DNA of 64,000 nt. Source: Furfurilactobacillus curtus (GTDB taxonomy: Bacteria; Bacillota; Bacilli; Lactobacillales; Lactobacillaceae). Within the stretch, counting starts at the first letter, position 1, and each line of letters starts with the position of its first letter. Under the pieces are notes generated by a model, which ran no database searches, was not told the DNA's origin, and saw only the letters and a list, made by a program, of their open reading frames with translations. Below are positions 16,094 through 24,841 of the stretch, piece by piece. Made by a program: the position numbers and the translations under genes. Location: assembly GCF_045862785.1 (NCBI RefSeq), contig NZ_BQXO01000007.1, forward strand, positions 20,872-84,871, given 5' to 3'.

Positions 16094-16675
16094 TTAGTGA
16101 CGACTACGATTCAACAATTGTGAGCGGTCAAGCAGGTGAGTGACAGCCGAAACTAGCAACGCGCCAAACACCCACATCGAGATAAACCGGGTGATGAACA
16201 ATGCGATAATCATCCAAAGATGATACTGATTGTATCCCGAACGGAACAAATCCCAAGTGAAGGTAACGAGCGCCGTGGTCAAGGCGGACAATGTTAAGCT
16301 GAACATGTCGTAGCGTCGATATAAAGTAAACGTGAAGCCTAATTCGGAGCCGATTCCTTGGACAAAACCAGAAATCAACGTACTTGGCCCCCATTGACCA
16401 CCGATGATTGCTTCAACGGCAGCCGCCAAAATTTCACCAATTGTGGCCGCTCCCATTTTTTGTAACATAAAAGCAGCTAGTGGACCGGCCATCGTCCAAA
16501 TTCCTAGAATGGCATCATTGGCAAATGGTGCTAAGCCAAAGGGTGTTAGCAGTGCAGTTAGGCCGTTGTATAAAAAGCCGGTAACAAAGAAAATAATCCC
16601 CATAAAAATGGCGATGATGGTAATCAGGATCACATCTCGCAGATGCCAACTATTAGAACGACTTGTTTGTTGCAT
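16094..16675 (-). CDS. ykoE: Thiamine/HMP transporter substrate-binding membrane subunit YkoE
   Basis: The product is 193 aa with about five to six membrane segments, starting MQQTSRSNSWHLRDVILITIIAIFMG. It matches the YkoE S-component family in size and in the central GPLAAFMLQKMGAATIGEILAAAVEAIIGGQWG region (about residues 62-94). It captures thiamine or its pyrimidine precursor HMP for the YkoD/YkoC engine. The ATG at 16675 follows TGGAGG; a longer frame runs back into the riboswitch terminator and is not real. First gene of the TPP-riboswitch operon. Confidence 0.92.
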   Translation of the reverse strand: MQQTSRSNSWHLRDVILITIIAIFMGIIFFVTGFLYNGLTALLTPFGLAPFANDAILGIWTMAGPLAAFMLQKMGAATIGEILAAAVEAIIGGQWGPSTLISGFVQGIGSELGFTFTLYRRYDMFSLTLSALTTALVTFTWDLFRSGYNQYHLWMIIALFITRFISMWVFGALLVSAVTHLLDRSQLLNRSRH

Positions 16676-16731
16676 AGAAAAACCTCCATTAGGGGCGACC
16701 ATTGCAATCAATGTGCCCGTCACAGTGAGGA

Positions 16732-16771
16732 CAAAAAAACCTCTCACCAGTGTCGAGCCTGAGTGAGAGGT
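16732..16771 (-). terminator. Riboswitch expression-platform terminator
   Basis: Minus-strand stem CCTCTCAC/GTGAGAGG (arms 16763-16770 and 16740-16747) followed by T7, between the TPP aptamer and ykoE. Ligand-bound aptamer is expected to favour this terminator, stopping transcription when TPP is plentiful. Confidence 0.85.
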
Positions 16772-16804
16772 CGTAAATGTCAATAAGACAAATAATCCGA
16801 ATTC

Positions 16805-16882
16805 GGATTACGTAACTCCCTTCGCCGGTATTAACCGGATCAGGTTCAATGGGTTTTATCTCAGCCAAATGGCACCCCAGTT
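16805..16882 (-). promoter_or_regulatory. TPP riboswitch (THI-box aptamer)
   Basis: Reading the minus strand, the conserved elements appear in order: GGGGTGCC, GGCTGAGA, ACCC, TTGAACCTGATCCGG, TTAATACCGG and CGAAGGGA. This is the THI element. It lies about 130 bp before the ykoE start and is followed by a transcription terminator. Confidence 0.97.
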
Positions 16883-16904
16883 ATTATTTGTGAAGCAACC
16901 TAAG

Positions 16905-17095
16905 CGTAAAGGAAAATTTGAAAAAAAGCAATAGAAGAACAGATCAGAGCGTGAGCCGGGCCGTTTTGAGCCCGAGCAACAACTGAAAATCACGGACGGG
17001 TGGGTTTCACCCGGTAGTGGTTGCCGGTTGTGTGCAGGGCTCAGGCCTGGCAAACGCGTTTACAGCAAAGTGTGAGCCATCACGGGTGTTAAGCG
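16905..17095 (-). ncRNA. Structured GC-rich intergenic segment, candidate RNA
   Basis: About 190 bp between the ECF S-component stop and the TPP aptamer are GC-rich and full of inverted repeats, unlike the usual AT-rich gaps here. Examples on the minus strand are GGCTCA with TGAGCC enclosing AAACGCGTTT, CGGGTG with CACCCG, and GGGC with GCCC, ending in a T8 tract near 16921-16928. I do not recognise a known RNA family. It could be a 3'-UTR-derived or independent RNA. Confidence 0.4.
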
Positions 17096-17707
17096 CTAGT
17101 CTCGCGATCGGCGTACAGCCAAGATAGCACTACCAACAATCGGTACAATAATCACACCTGCAATCATCTCAGCGATGCCATTGACGCCAACTAAGGATAA
17201 TAGAATCCACATAAAAGTCCCACTGTGGGGGATACCTGGGAAGTAGTAACCGAAGCCAGCGATCGTAATCCAAGAAAACAACACGACTAAGGCCGTATTG
17301 GTAAAGGAAGCCAAGAATCCTGATAAAGTAAGCGCTAATCCGCGATGTTGACGTTTAACAGCGAGCTCTTGAAAAACATACCCGACCACAATGCCAATCA
17401 TAATTCGAGGGACAATCGCGGTCACTGGGTTACGAAATAAAAACGCGCCTAGATTATAGACTTGTGTCCACGCTTGAATGAGTGATGCGAGTCCCCAAAC
17501 CCCACCGATGAGGCCACCCCACCAAGGCCCCATCATAATGGCAGCAATCGCGACGGTAAATTGGATAATTGCGATTTGTAAGCCAACAGCGGTTAAACCG
17601 AGGGGAATGTAACCTAAAAAGGGAACCAATACTTGAACCAAGACAATGGCAATAAATAAGGCAGCTAAAACTAAATTACGTGTGTTTGATTTTGTTGCTG
17701 TTTTCAT
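17096..17707 (-). CDS. ECF transporter S component (substrate not assigned)
   Basis: The product is 203 aa with about six membrane segments. The N-terminal motif TRNLVLAALFIAIVLVQ, then YIPLGLTAVGLQIAIIQFTVAIAAIMMGPWWGGLIGG and a positively charged C-terminus, match the ECF_trnsprt (PF12822) S-component group that includes FolT and PanT. It is a vitamin-binding subunit that docks on a shared EcfAA'T module, which is not encoded here. ATG at 17707 with GAGG. The TPP aptamer lies downstream of this gene, not upstream, so thiamine control is not implied. Folate or pantothenate are possible substrates but undecided. Confidence 0.82.
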   Translation of the reverse strand: MKTATKSNTRNLVLAALFIAIVLVQVLVPFLGYIPLGLTAVGLQIAIIQFTVAIAAIMMGPWWGGLIGGVWGLASLIQAWTQVYNLGAFLFRNPVTAIVPRIMIGIVVGYVFQELAVKRQHRGLALTLSGFLASFTNTALVVLFSWITIAGFGYYFPGIPHSGTFMWILLSLVGVNGIAEMIAGVIIVPIVGSAILAVRRSRD

Positions 17708-17758
17708 GAGCGATTCCTCACTTAATTTCATTTATCATGTGTTGTAATCCCGAGCTGA

Positions 17759-18076
17759 TTAAACAACCAGCATCCGGATGCCCATCACAATGTTATAGAA
17801 CCATAGGATGACTGACAGCAAACATAGGACACCAATGAACAACAGGGTTAGCCAACCCAGACCAGCGGTAGCACCGGTTGTTAATCCGTAAACGGCGATG
17901 AAAAAGAATAACATAAAGGCAAAAATGGCTGGGATTAGTTGGCTCCAAAATGCGTGTGCGGCATGATGGGCGATGTCTCGTTGACCCGCGCCAACAATCC
18001 ACACAATGAGTGGAAAGATAACTGGTAAGAATAAAATGCTGAGGTAACTAAGCGCGTTAACGATTCGATGTTGCAT
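17759..18076 (-). CDS. DUF4870-like small membrane protein
   Basis: The product is 105 aa with three hydrophobic helices. The pattern is RIVNALSYLSILFLPVIFPLIVWIV, a short cytoplasmic loop with DIAHHAAHAFWSQL, then two more helices. It matches the DUF4870/Tic20-like family in topology and in the HA-x-x-F/W loop, whose function is unknown. It starts with ATG after AAGGTG. It lies 51 bp upstream of the ECF S component on the same strand, so cotranscription is possible. Confidence 0.75.
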   Translation of the reverse strand: MQHRIVNALSYLSILFLPVIFPLIVWIVGAGQRDIAHHAAHAFWSQLIPAIFAFMLFFFIAVYGLTTGATAGLGWLTLLFIGVLCLLSVILWFYNIVMGIRMLVV

Positions 18077-18215
18077 GATGACACCTTCCCCTAAACAGTT
18101 GCCTAAGTTTTGTATACATTCTACGCTAGGGACCGTTCATGTGACAAAGTTTTTTGTTCGTCAGTCATTGTCGTGGAATTGATCAATGATTTGTGGTAGA
18201 AACTAACATTGGCTT

Positions 18216-18258
18216 CAATAAAAACACCCCGCCGTTTTTATCAGCAAGGTGTTTGTTT
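18216..18258 (-). terminator. Terminator of the nucleoside hydrolase gene
   Basis: Minus-strand stem AAACACC/GGTGTTT (18248-18254, 18222-18228) with a 19-nt loop and a following T-rich run, 20 bp past the stop. Confidence 0.65.
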
Positions 18259-18277
18259 TAGAGATTATTAGCTGTGT

Positions 18278-19249
18278 TTAGTGCTTAGCGAACAAGTTTG
18301 TCAGCAGATCCATAAAGTGGGCAAGATAACGCGCTTTGTCCACGTCAACCGCGACACGCATGTTGGTCGTCGGATCGTTCAACCGAGCTGTGTCACCGAT
18401 GGTCCGGCCGATGTCAGCTGGGTTAGCCTCATCGTCGTGGGTAACTTTCATGTTGAGGTCAATGAGCTTGGCATAAGAGTCGTCAATGGAAATGCCAACC
18501 GCGAGTGGATCGTGAATGGCACAACCGTTTTTGTCGATGTCTAAGTCATAATAAGCATCGATATAGTAGTCAGTGATGTCGGCAAATTTTTCACCGGCGA
18601 CAGTGTTTAAATCACGCCACTGCTGTGTTTCTTTCTTAGTGAGTAGCGTTCGTAACGTGACGTCCAAACCAACCATCGTTGCGCGCAATGGTGAACGGAA
18701 AACCCGATCCGCAGCGGCAGGATCTTGATTAATGTTGGCTTCGGTAAAGGCGGTTACGTTACCAGGAACGGTTAAAGCACCGCCCATAAATGTCATATTG
18801 CCAATCAGCTTGGCAACTTCAGGATCTTTTTGGATGGCAGCATCTAGATTGGTTTGTGGGCCAGTAGGTACGAGAATTAAGTCATCGCCGTATTTGTGAG
18901 CAGCATCAATAATAAAGTCAACGCCACTACCACTTTCAACTGGGCGTTTAGCCGCTGGAATTTCAACTTCACCAATTCCATTGACACCATGAATTTTTTG
19001 ACTGATTTCCATAACATCAAAATGATCAGTTGTACTAGAGTGTGATTCGCCCAAGAAGACGGGTACATCCGTGGCACCGAGTAACTCAAGTAAGTTCAAT
19101 GAGTTTTCTGCTGATTTGTCAACGAGCACGTTTCCATAGGATGAAACGATCCCAATGAGATCAACTTCTGGTGCAGCTATGGCGTAGGCTAATGCCAACG
19201 CGTCATCAACCCCAGTATCAAGGTCAAGAATCATTTTTTTTGTTGCCAT
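18278..19249 (-). CDS. Inosine/uridine-preferring nucleoside hydrolase
   Basis: The product is 323 aa, cytosolic, of the IunH/RihC family, which hydrolyses the N-glycosidic bond of ribonucleosides for base salvage. The Ca2+-binding N-terminal motif DLDTGVDDALALAYA (about residues 9-23) is intact. Also visible are LVPTGPQTNLDAAI (about 125-138), FMGGALTVPGNVTAFTEANINQDPAAADRVF (ribose-binding NxxxDPEA-like) and GCAIHDPLAVG with the conserved His-Asp near residue 240. GGGG precedes the ATG. Monocistronic. Base preference is not decided. Confidence 0.93.
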   Translation of the reverse strand: MATKKMILDLDTGVDDALALAYAIAAPEVDLIGIVSSYGNVLVDKSAENSLNLLELLGATDVPVFLGESHSSTTDHFDVMEISQKIHGVNGIGEVEIPAAKRPVESGSGVDFIIDAAHKYGDDLILVPTGPQTNLDAAIQKDPEVAKLIGNMTFMGGALTVPGNVTAFTEANINQDPAAADRVFRSPLRATMVGLDVTLRTLLTKKETQQWRDLNTVAGEKFADITDYYIDAYYDLDIDKNGCAIHDPLAVGISIDDSYAKLIDLNMKVTHDDEANPADIGRTIGDTARLNDPTTNMRVAVDVDKARYLAHFMDLLTNLFAKH

Positions 19250-19600
19250 CTTGTTATCCCCACAATCTTATGATTTAAAACAGGTAAAACTGTCTAATTA
19301 CAATTCCATAATAGACGAATGAAAGCCCTTACTCAAGTCGGCTGGGTTAATTCTCATGACATTGTTAACAATTAACGAATTGTTTTGATTAGCCAATTTA
19401 GGTTTCTAACGGACTGGCGGCACTAGGTTAAGTGTAAGGAACAAGGTTGGCAAAGCACAGACCTCAGGCTTGGTTAGCTCGATTGAAAACAGCCACTTCC
19501 CGCAGTTAGGAAGTGGCTGTTTTCAATCGATCCTTAGTCTAAAAATAGTTTTAGGCGAAGCGTTTGTTGACCCAAGGAGGACCAGCGAGCTGATGTAAAT
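19250..19600. other. Intergenic region containing only a terminator
   Basis: About 350 bp between the mntR-like gene and the nucleoside hydrolase gene. The 19479-19530 hairpin is the only strong element; the rest should hold the hydrolase promoter. No ORF is supported. Confidence 0.6.
19479..19530 (-). terminator. Long perfect hairpin, mntR-like gene terminator
   Basis: 22-bp perfect arms (19479-19500 and 19509-19530, core GAAAACAGCCACTTCC), loop CGCAGTTA. The stem itself carries the TTTT run. Located about 70 bp past the DtxR-family stop. Confidence 0.75.
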
Positions 19601-20260
19601 TTATGAAGCCGATAAGTCGTCAACAAAAATATTATTAGCTGCTTTAAAGCTAACATCAATCGTGCGACCAGCGTCCGTTTGAACAGTTATTGGTCCTTCA
19701 AATGGCGCATGATTTGTGACGACATAGTCCTGATCGACGGCAAAATTCAGGCTTTCAAGATATTCAAGAAGGTCATGATTATCGACAAAACGCGATAATT
19801 TGACCCGCTGACCATCCGCAATCGCGGCTAAGGCAACACGACTACCCTCATCATAATGACCCTCGCGATCAGGAATTGCCCCGCCGTGCGGACAATGTGC
19901 TGGATGGTCTAAAAAGACATCGAGTTGGTCGATCATTTGATCGCTGGAACTGTGTTCAAGCTTTTCCGCTTCTTGATGCACGTTGGCCAGCGAATAATTT
20001 AATTTATCAAAGAGAAAGCACTCCCATAAGCGGTGTTTGCGAACTAATTCTTCAGCTGCCCGACGGCCTGTGGCAGTTAAGGAAATACCAGCGTATGGCG
20101 TATGTGAGACGAGTTTTTCTTCGACGAGCTTATTGATCATTTCTGTGACTGAAGCGGCTGCAATGTCTAAGCTCAAAGAGAGCTGTTTATTTGAAACTTT
20201 TTCAGAAACCCCACCTAATTCAAAAATCATTTTTAGGTAGTCTTCCTTCATTGGTGTCAT
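19601..20260 (-). CDS. mntR: DtxR/MntR-family metal-dependent transcriptional regulator
   Basis: The product is 219 aa. The N-terminal winged HTH is at about residues 1-65 (MKEDYLKMIFELGG, then VSNKQLSLSLDIAAASVTEMINKLVEEKLV). The dimerisation/metal domain with RHRLWECFLFDKL, EKLEHSSSDQMIDQLDVFLDHPAHCPHGGAIP carries the expected His, Glu and Cys ligands (about 75-130). A C-terminal FeoA/SH3-like domain follows. The three-domain length matches SloR/ScaR/IdeR-type regulators that repress Mn/Fe uptake genes when metal is bound. No metal transporter gene is adjacent; targets are elsewhere. Confidence 0.88.
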   Translation of the reverse strand: MTPMKEDYLKMIFELGGVSEKVSNKQLSLSLDIAAASVTEMINKLVEEKLVSHTPYAGISLTATGRRAAEELVRKHRLWECFLFDKLNYSLANVHQEAEKLEHSSSDQMIDQLDVFLDHPAHCPHGGAIPDREGHYDEGSRVALAAIADGQRVKLSRFVDNHDLLEYLESLNFAVDQDYVVTNHAPFEGPITVQTDAGRTIDVSFKAANNIFVDDLSAS

Positions 20261-20420
20261 GTCTATCCACCCATCAATTTAGATTTAAGTATGAACTTAT
20301 TTATAGCCCATTTGGTAGGAAATAACAACTAAGCCAATCGAGAGCCAAGCGTGTTTCTATCAAGGGCTAATTAAGGTGGAAGGGTATGCAAGCATGGGTA
20401 AGTGAGATATTTTGAGCCGA

Positions 20421-21671
20421 TTAGTGATGATTTTGAACAGTTGACTTTACGGGAGCAGCGGCTTTAAAAGTCGTGGGCTGAGATAATAACGGTATCAAAA
20501 CATTAGTCAAGCGAGTAACGCCGGTTATAATTTCAGTGGGTTCTACGCCAGAGAAATTAAGGCGGAAGGTATTCGTTACGTTTTGATGTGCATAAAAGAC
20601 GCGTCCAGGGACGTAACTAACCTGCGCTTGAGGAATAACGACTTGATCAAGAATATCGGCTGCATTGAATCCTGTGGGCAAAGTGACCCAGATGAAGAAG
20701 CCGCCTGTAGGTCGAGTAAAGTGGACGGATTTTGGCATCATTTCATCAAGGGCGTCGATCATCGTGGTTAAGCGTTGGTGGTAACTCGGTAATAGGGTTG
20801 CGATATGGTGGTCTAAATCGTTGGTTTTCATAAATTCGTCAACGGCGGCCAACATCAGCGCAGGTGACTCAAGATCATTGGTCTCTTTTAATTGGCGTAA
20901 TTTATTAACGATGGTGGGACTAGCAGTAACCCAACCAAGGCGCAAGCCAGGCATCAAAATCTTTGAAAAGCTACTGATAAAGATGACGCGACCGGCCCGG
21001 TCAAATGACTTAATGGCTGGTAATGGGGAGCCTACATAGCTTAAATCGCGGTAAGGGGTATCTTCTAAGATATAAAAATCGTATTGGTCAGCTAACTGGA
21101 CTAAACGTTGACGTTTATCAATGCTCATCGTGATGCCAGTAGGATTGTGAAAGTCAGGGACGGTATAAAGCAACTTTATGTGAGGATGTTGGCGTAATGT
21201 ACGTTCTAACTGATCGATATCGAGACCATCATCAGCTAATTCGATATCGTAATAAGTTGGTTCGTATTGATCAAAAGCAGCCAGTGCACCAACGTAGGTC
21301 GGCGCCTCGACGGCAACTTCATCGCCAGGATTAAGCAAAAGTTTGCCTACCAAATCCAATGCTTGTTGCCCACCGGCCGTTAATAAGATTTGGTCGGCAC
21401 TTGTGGCGATATCAGCCGTTTTTTCCATTCGCTTTGCAAGCTGAGTACGTAGTGAATTGGGCCCCACAACAGTCTGGTATTCAAATAATTGATTGCCTGT
21501 TTGATGTAAAACTGAGTTAATCGCAGTCCCCATCCGATCGGTGGGAAATGAATTAGGATCTGGATTCCCAGCTGAAAATTTAATTCCTTGATTGCCTAAT
21601 TGACCACCAAATAGCTGGGCTAGCCGGCCTTCAGATCCAATTGTCGCGCGTTGTGCAAATTGATTATCCAT
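20421..21671 (-). CDS. PLP-dependent aminotransferase (class I/II, LysN/2-aminoadipate type)
   Basis: The product is 416 aa, fold-type I aminotransferase. It shows GNPDPNSFPTDRM near the N-terminus, ILLTAGGQQALDLVGKLLLNPGDEVAVE (about residues 92-119), YTVPDFHNPTGITMS (about 163-177), ILEDTPYRDLSYVG and FISSFSKILMPGLRLGWV with the PLP Schiff-base Lys (SFSK, near 235). It closely follows 2-aminoadipate/aromatic aminotransferases and the C-terminal domain of MocR regulators, but has no HTH. I chose ATG at 21671 because GGAAGG lies eight bases before it. Amino acid specificity is unknown. Confidence 0.9.
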   Translation of the reverse strand: MDNQFAQRATIGSEGRLAQLFGGQLGNQGIKFSAGNPDPNSFPTDRMGTAINSVLHQTGNQLFEYQTVVGPNSLRTQLAKRMEKTADIATSADQILLTAGGQQALDLVGKLLLNPGDEVAVEAPTYVGALAAFDQYEPTYYDIELADDGLDIDQLERTLRQHPHIKLLYTVPDFHNPTGITMSIDKRQRLVQLADQYDFYILEDTPYRDLSYVGSPLPAIKSFDRAGRVIFISSFSKILMPGLRLGWVTASPTIVNKLRQLKETNDLESPALMLAAVDEFMKTNDLDHHIATLLPSYHQRLTTMIDALDEMMPKSVHFTRPTGGFFIWVTLPTGFNAADILDQVVIPQAQVSYVPGRVFYAHQNVTNTFRLNFSGVEPTEIITGVTRLTNVLIPLLSQPTTFKAAAPVKSTVQNHH

Positions 21672-21828
21672 CAGCATACCCTTCCTTTTTCCAAAGACTT
21701 GCAGCCAGTATAACGAGGAATTGCAGTAAATAAAACTCATTTATCTGAAAATACAATGAAACATTTTCACCATCAAGATGACCAATTTGAGCCTTAACGT
21801 AGTCAACATGTGGATTGATAATTTGTGA

Positions 21829-21841
21829 TTACAAGTGTAAA
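21829..21841. promoter_or_regulatory. Cop box (CopY operator) before copY
   Basis: TTACAAGTGTAAA contains the TACANNTGTA core recognised by CopY-type copper repressors, about 45 bp before the copY start. Confidence 0.8.
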
Positions 21842-21883
21842 CTAAGCGTTATTAAATGCACTGGTGAGGAGGTTGTCTTGGTC

Positions 21884-22315
21884 ATGGAAGCAACTGTACA
21901 ACTAGAAATTAGCGATGCAGAATGGGAAGTCATGCGAATTGTTTGGACGTTAGGCGAATCAACAAGTCGGCAAATTTCAACTATCTTAGCTGATAAAATG
22001 GGTTGGAAGTCGGCCACTGTGAAAACGTTATTAGGCAGATTAGTTAAAAAAGGCGCCTTGGCGACTACCAAGGCAAATCAAGCTTTTGTTTATACACCAT
22101 TGGTCACTGAACAGGCGGCGATGGATACAGCGACGCACGCGTTGTTTGGCCATTTGTGTGAGATGAAAGTGGGCGCGACTTTAGCAAGTTTGGTTGACGA
22201 CTTGACCTTAAGCCGCACGGATATTGCCCAGTTACAACAGTTGTTGGCAACGAAGGCGGTTGATGCTCCGTCAGAAGTTGCATGTAACTGTCTACCTGAT
22301 GGTTGCCAACCATAA
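21884..22315 (+). CDS. copY: CopY/TcrY family copper-responsive repressor
   Basis: The product is 143 aa. The BlaI/MecI/CopY winged helix occupies about residues 1-75 (LEISDAEWEVMRIVWTLGESTSRQI...WKSATVKTLLGRLVKKGAL). The C-terminal tail ends ACNCLPDGCQP. That is a CxC-x4-C metal cluster, one cysteine short of the classical CxC-x4-CxC. Metal-loaded CopY leaves its Cop boxes and derepresses copper export. I used the ATG at 21884; AGGAGG is 12 bases upstream, so the TTG at 21878 is an alternative start. Cop boxes precede both this gene and copB. Confidence 0.9.
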   Translation: MEATVQLEISDAEWEVMRIVWTLGESTSRQISTILADKMGWKSATVKTLLGRLVKKGALATTKANQAFVYTPLVTEQAAMDTATHALFGHLCEMKVGATLASLVDDLTLSRTDIAQLQQLLATKAVDAPSEVACNCLPDGCQP

Positions 22316-22333
22316 ATGTAAAAAGTCAGTGAG

Positions 22334-22366
22334 ACACCGTGGGTAATGTTTACCGACGGTGTTTTT
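22334..22366 (+). terminator. copY terminator
   Basis: Stem ACACCGT/ACGGTGT extended by GGTAA/TTACC, followed by T5. It separates copY from copB, so copB needs its own promoter. Confidence 0.8.
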
Positions 22367-22455
22367 AGTGTGCTTCATCCCGAGTTATCTACCACTGTAT
22401 ATGACGCGCATCGTCGCTAGGAATAAAAAAACAGGCAGTTGGCTTGACACCAGTC

Positions 22456-22471
22456 GTTTACAAATGTAAAC
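22456..22471. promoter_or_regulatory. Cop box 1 before copB
   Basis: Perfect 16-bp palindrome GTTTACAAATGTAAAC containing TACANNTGTA, 39 bp before the copB ATG. Confidence 0.85.
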
Positions 22472-22483
22472 TCTGGTTATTGA

Positions 22484-22496
22484 TTACATATGTAAA
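22484..22496. promoter_or_regulatory. Cop box 2 before copB
   Basis: TTACATATGTAAA, a second CopY site 28 bp downstream of the first (start to start) and immediately before the copB ribosome site. The tandem arrangement suggests two-dimer repression. Confidence 0.85.
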
Positions 22497-22509
22497 CGGG
22501 AGGAACACA

Positions 22510-24585
22510 ATGGATAAAATGCCGAAAGACCATGAAATGTCAGGAATGGACATGTCGATGGATCACCATAATATGGACGACCAGATGGACATGCCCATGG
22601 GCGACCACGGTATGATGCACATGGGCAATTTGCGCCGTAAGTTCTGGATTTCTTTAGTACTTACATTGCCAATTATTGTGATGACGCCAATGATGGGCCT
22701 TAAACTGCCTTTTCAAGTCACCTTTTGGGGGAGTGATTGGCTCGTTGCGATTATTGGAACGATTCTTTTCATTTACGGAGGATCGCCGTTTTTCTCTGGC
22801 GCTAAGGCAGAGTTAAAAGAGCGCAAACCAGCGATGATGTCGTTGATTGCAATGGGGATTTCGGTGGCCTACATCTACAGTATTTATGCCGTCATTGCCA
22901 ACGATCTCTTTCACGTTCGTCCAATGGTCACAAATTTCTTTTGGGAACTAGCCACGTTAATTGTGATTATGTTGCTTGGTCATCGTATTGAAATGAATGC
23001 TGTGATGAATGCTGGCTCAGCAGTCGATTCGCTGGCTAAATTACTTCCCGATGTTGCCCATAAAGTGGTTGATGGGCAATTACAAGACGTCAAGGTTGCT
23101 GACTTAGTCGAGGGAGATCAAGTTTCAGTTAGGGCTGGTGAACAAATTCCGGCTGATGGTGTTTTGATCAAGGGGAGTACGTCAGTTAATGAGGCGATGG
23201 TAACTGGTGAATCCAAACAAGTGACGAAACAAGCTGATGATTCAGTGATCGGTGGTGCCATCAATGGGGATGGGACATTTGAAATGCGTGTCACTGGTAC
23301 GGGTGCTTCGGGATATTTAGCGCAAGTGGCTAATTTAGTGACGAATGCTCAACAGTCGAAGTCGCAACAAGAAAATATGGCCGATCGCGTGGCGGGGACC
23401 CTCTTTTATGCGGCGTTATCTGTGGCCATTGTAGCCTTTGTTACTTGGTTAGTTGTTGGTAATTTGCCATTGGCATTATCAGTAGCCGTGACAGTTTTAG
23501 TGATCGCTTGTCCGCACGCCTTGGGGTTAGCGATTCCGTTGGTAGTTGCCCGGAGTACATCTATCGCTGCCCGTAATGGCCTGTTGATTCGCAATCGAGA
23601 TGCCCTCGAGCGGGTCAAGACCCTAAAGTTTGCGCTAATGGATAAGACCGGAACCTTAACTGAAGGCGATTTTAAAGTTAATGCTGTCGGGAGTTATGAT
23701 GATCAGCGATCTGAAGATCAGGTTTTAGCGCTGTTAGCTGGCTTGGAGTCCGGCTCTAGCCATCCATTGGCGGTGGGCATTTTACGTGCGGCAAAAGCCC
23801 AGAATGTGACACCGGCTACTATTAATGATGTGACCCAGATCACTGGTGCTGGTTTGTCAGGCACTTGGCAAGGTCAGTCGATCCAGCTTGTTTCGGCGGC
23901 CTATTTAACGAAACAACAGATCACCTTCGATCAACAGCAATTTGATTCGTTAGCGAGTGCGGGTAATTCAGTTAGCTATTTAACCATCAATGGCCAATTG
24001 GCAGGCTATGTGGCGCAGGGTGATGAATTAAAGCCGGCCGCTCAAGAACTAATTGCAACTTTGAAACAACAGAATATTACCCCAGTAATGTTGACTGGTG
24101 ACAATCAGCAAACTGCCGCCAAAGTTGCGGCTCAATTGGGGATTGAAGAGCTACATGCCCAATTATTGCCTGAAGATAAAGAAAAATATGTTCGTGAATA
24201 CCAGCAACGTGGCGCAGTGATGATGATTGGCGACGGTGTCAACGATGCGCCAAGCTTGGCACGAGCAGAAGTCGGCATTGCGATCGGTTCAGGAACCGAC
24301 GTTGCGATTGATTCAGCTGATGTTGTTTTAGTCAGGAGCGATCCACATGATGTCGTGGAATTTTTGGAGCTGGCCCGCAAGACGACTGGCAAGATGACCC
24401 AAAACCTTTGGTGGGGCGCTGGATACAATATTTTAGCGATTCCTTTAGCCGCTGGAATTCTTGCGCCACTTGGTTTTATGCTTGATCCGATGGTTGGGGC
24501 GATTTTAATGTCGTTAAGCACGGTAATCGTGGCAATTAACGCGATGACCTTGAACATCAAGCAACCAATGGAAAATCAAGCTTAG
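22510..24585 (+). CDS. copB: Copper-exporting P1B-type ATPase, CopB subtype
   Basis: The product is 691 aa. The first ~40 residues are a Met/His/Asp-rich metal-binding tail (MSGMDMSMDHHNMDD and so on) in place of CxxC domains. Eight membrane segments are expected. The ion-site motif is CPH (IACPHALGLAIP, about residue 334), the CopB hallmark, instead of CPC. Also present are the actuator MVTGESKQV, phosphorylation site DKTGTLTEG (Asp near 378), nucleotide-domain SSHPLA with the conserved HP, and hinge GDGVNDAPSLA (about 574). GGAGG precedes the ATG at 22510. It exports copper (possibly silver) at the cell membrane and is derepressed by CopY. Confidence 0.95.
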   Translation: MDKMPKDHEMSGMDMSMDHHNMDDQMDMPMGDHGMMHMGNLRRKFWISLVLTLPIIVMTPMMGLKLPFQVTFWGSDWLVAIIGTILFIYGGSPFFSGAKAELKERKPAMMSLIAMGISVAYIYSIYAVIANDLFHVRPMVTNFFWELATLIVIMLLGHRIEMNAVMNAGSAVDSLAKLLPDVAHKVVDGQLQDVKVADLVEGDQVSVRAGEQIPADGVLIKGSTSVNEAMVTGESKQVTKQADDSVIGGAINGDGTFEMRVTGTGASGYLAQVANLVTNAQQSKSQQENMADRVAGTLFYAALSVAIVAFVTWLVVGNLPLALSVAVTVLVIACPHALGLAIPLVVARSTSIAARNGLLIRNRDALERVKTLKFALMDKTGTLTEGDFKVNAVGSYDDQRSEDQVLALLAGLESGSSHPLAVGILRAAKAQNVTPATINDVTQITGAGLSGTWQGQSIQLVSAAYLTKQQITFDQQQFDSLASAGNSVSYLTINGQLAGYVAQGDELKPAAQELIATLKQQNITPVMLTGDNQQTAAKVAAQLGIEELHAQLLPEDKEKYVREYQQRGAVMMIGDGVNDAPSLARAEVGIAIGSGTDVAIDSADVVLVRSDPHDVVEFLELARKTTGKMTQNLWWGAGYNILAIPLAAGILAPLGFMLDPMVGAILMSLSTVIVAINAMTLNIKQPMENQA

Positions 24586-24598
24586 AAATGATAGGACG

Positions 24599-24768
24599 GA
24601 GAGCGGGACACAAGTCGGTAAGTGAGGAGCACTAAGGTCGAACTACGAATGATAATGGTTTATTCATTGTCTGCAGTTTGCTTTTAGGTGGAATCACTTG
24701 ACTTATGTCCCGCTTTTTGGCTGTTTAGGTTGGAAATTAAATTCATATTTTAGTTTTGTCCCAGACTC
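24599..24768. repeat. Dispersed palindromic repeat, copy B
   Basis: Same element as 13134 and 37411, beginning GAGAGCGGGACACAAGTCGG and ending TTTTGTCCCAGACTC, with a slightly longer AT-rich tail. Its central nested hairpin is partly decayed. It lies just after copB and may serve as its transcript end. Confidence 0.85.
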
Positions 24769-24841
24769 GTCGTTTTGATTATTTAACTTGAAAATAGAAT
24801 TCAGATTTTGCGCTGGTCCTAACTTTTTGTGTTTAAGTTTG

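Noticed and set aside
16856..17053. Minus-strand ORF of 65 codons
   Set aside because: It overlaps the TPP aptamer, starts with TTG and has no ribosome site; composition is that of structured RNA.
17096..17707. Thiamine-specific ECF S component (ThiT/HmpT)
   Set aside because: The TPP riboswitch lies downstream of this gene, and the ThiT thiamine-site aromatic pattern was not seen; left as an unassigned S component.
24132..24560. 142-codon antisense ORF in copB
   Set aside because: Entirely opposite a well-supported ATPase gene and without a ribosome site or recognisable domain.
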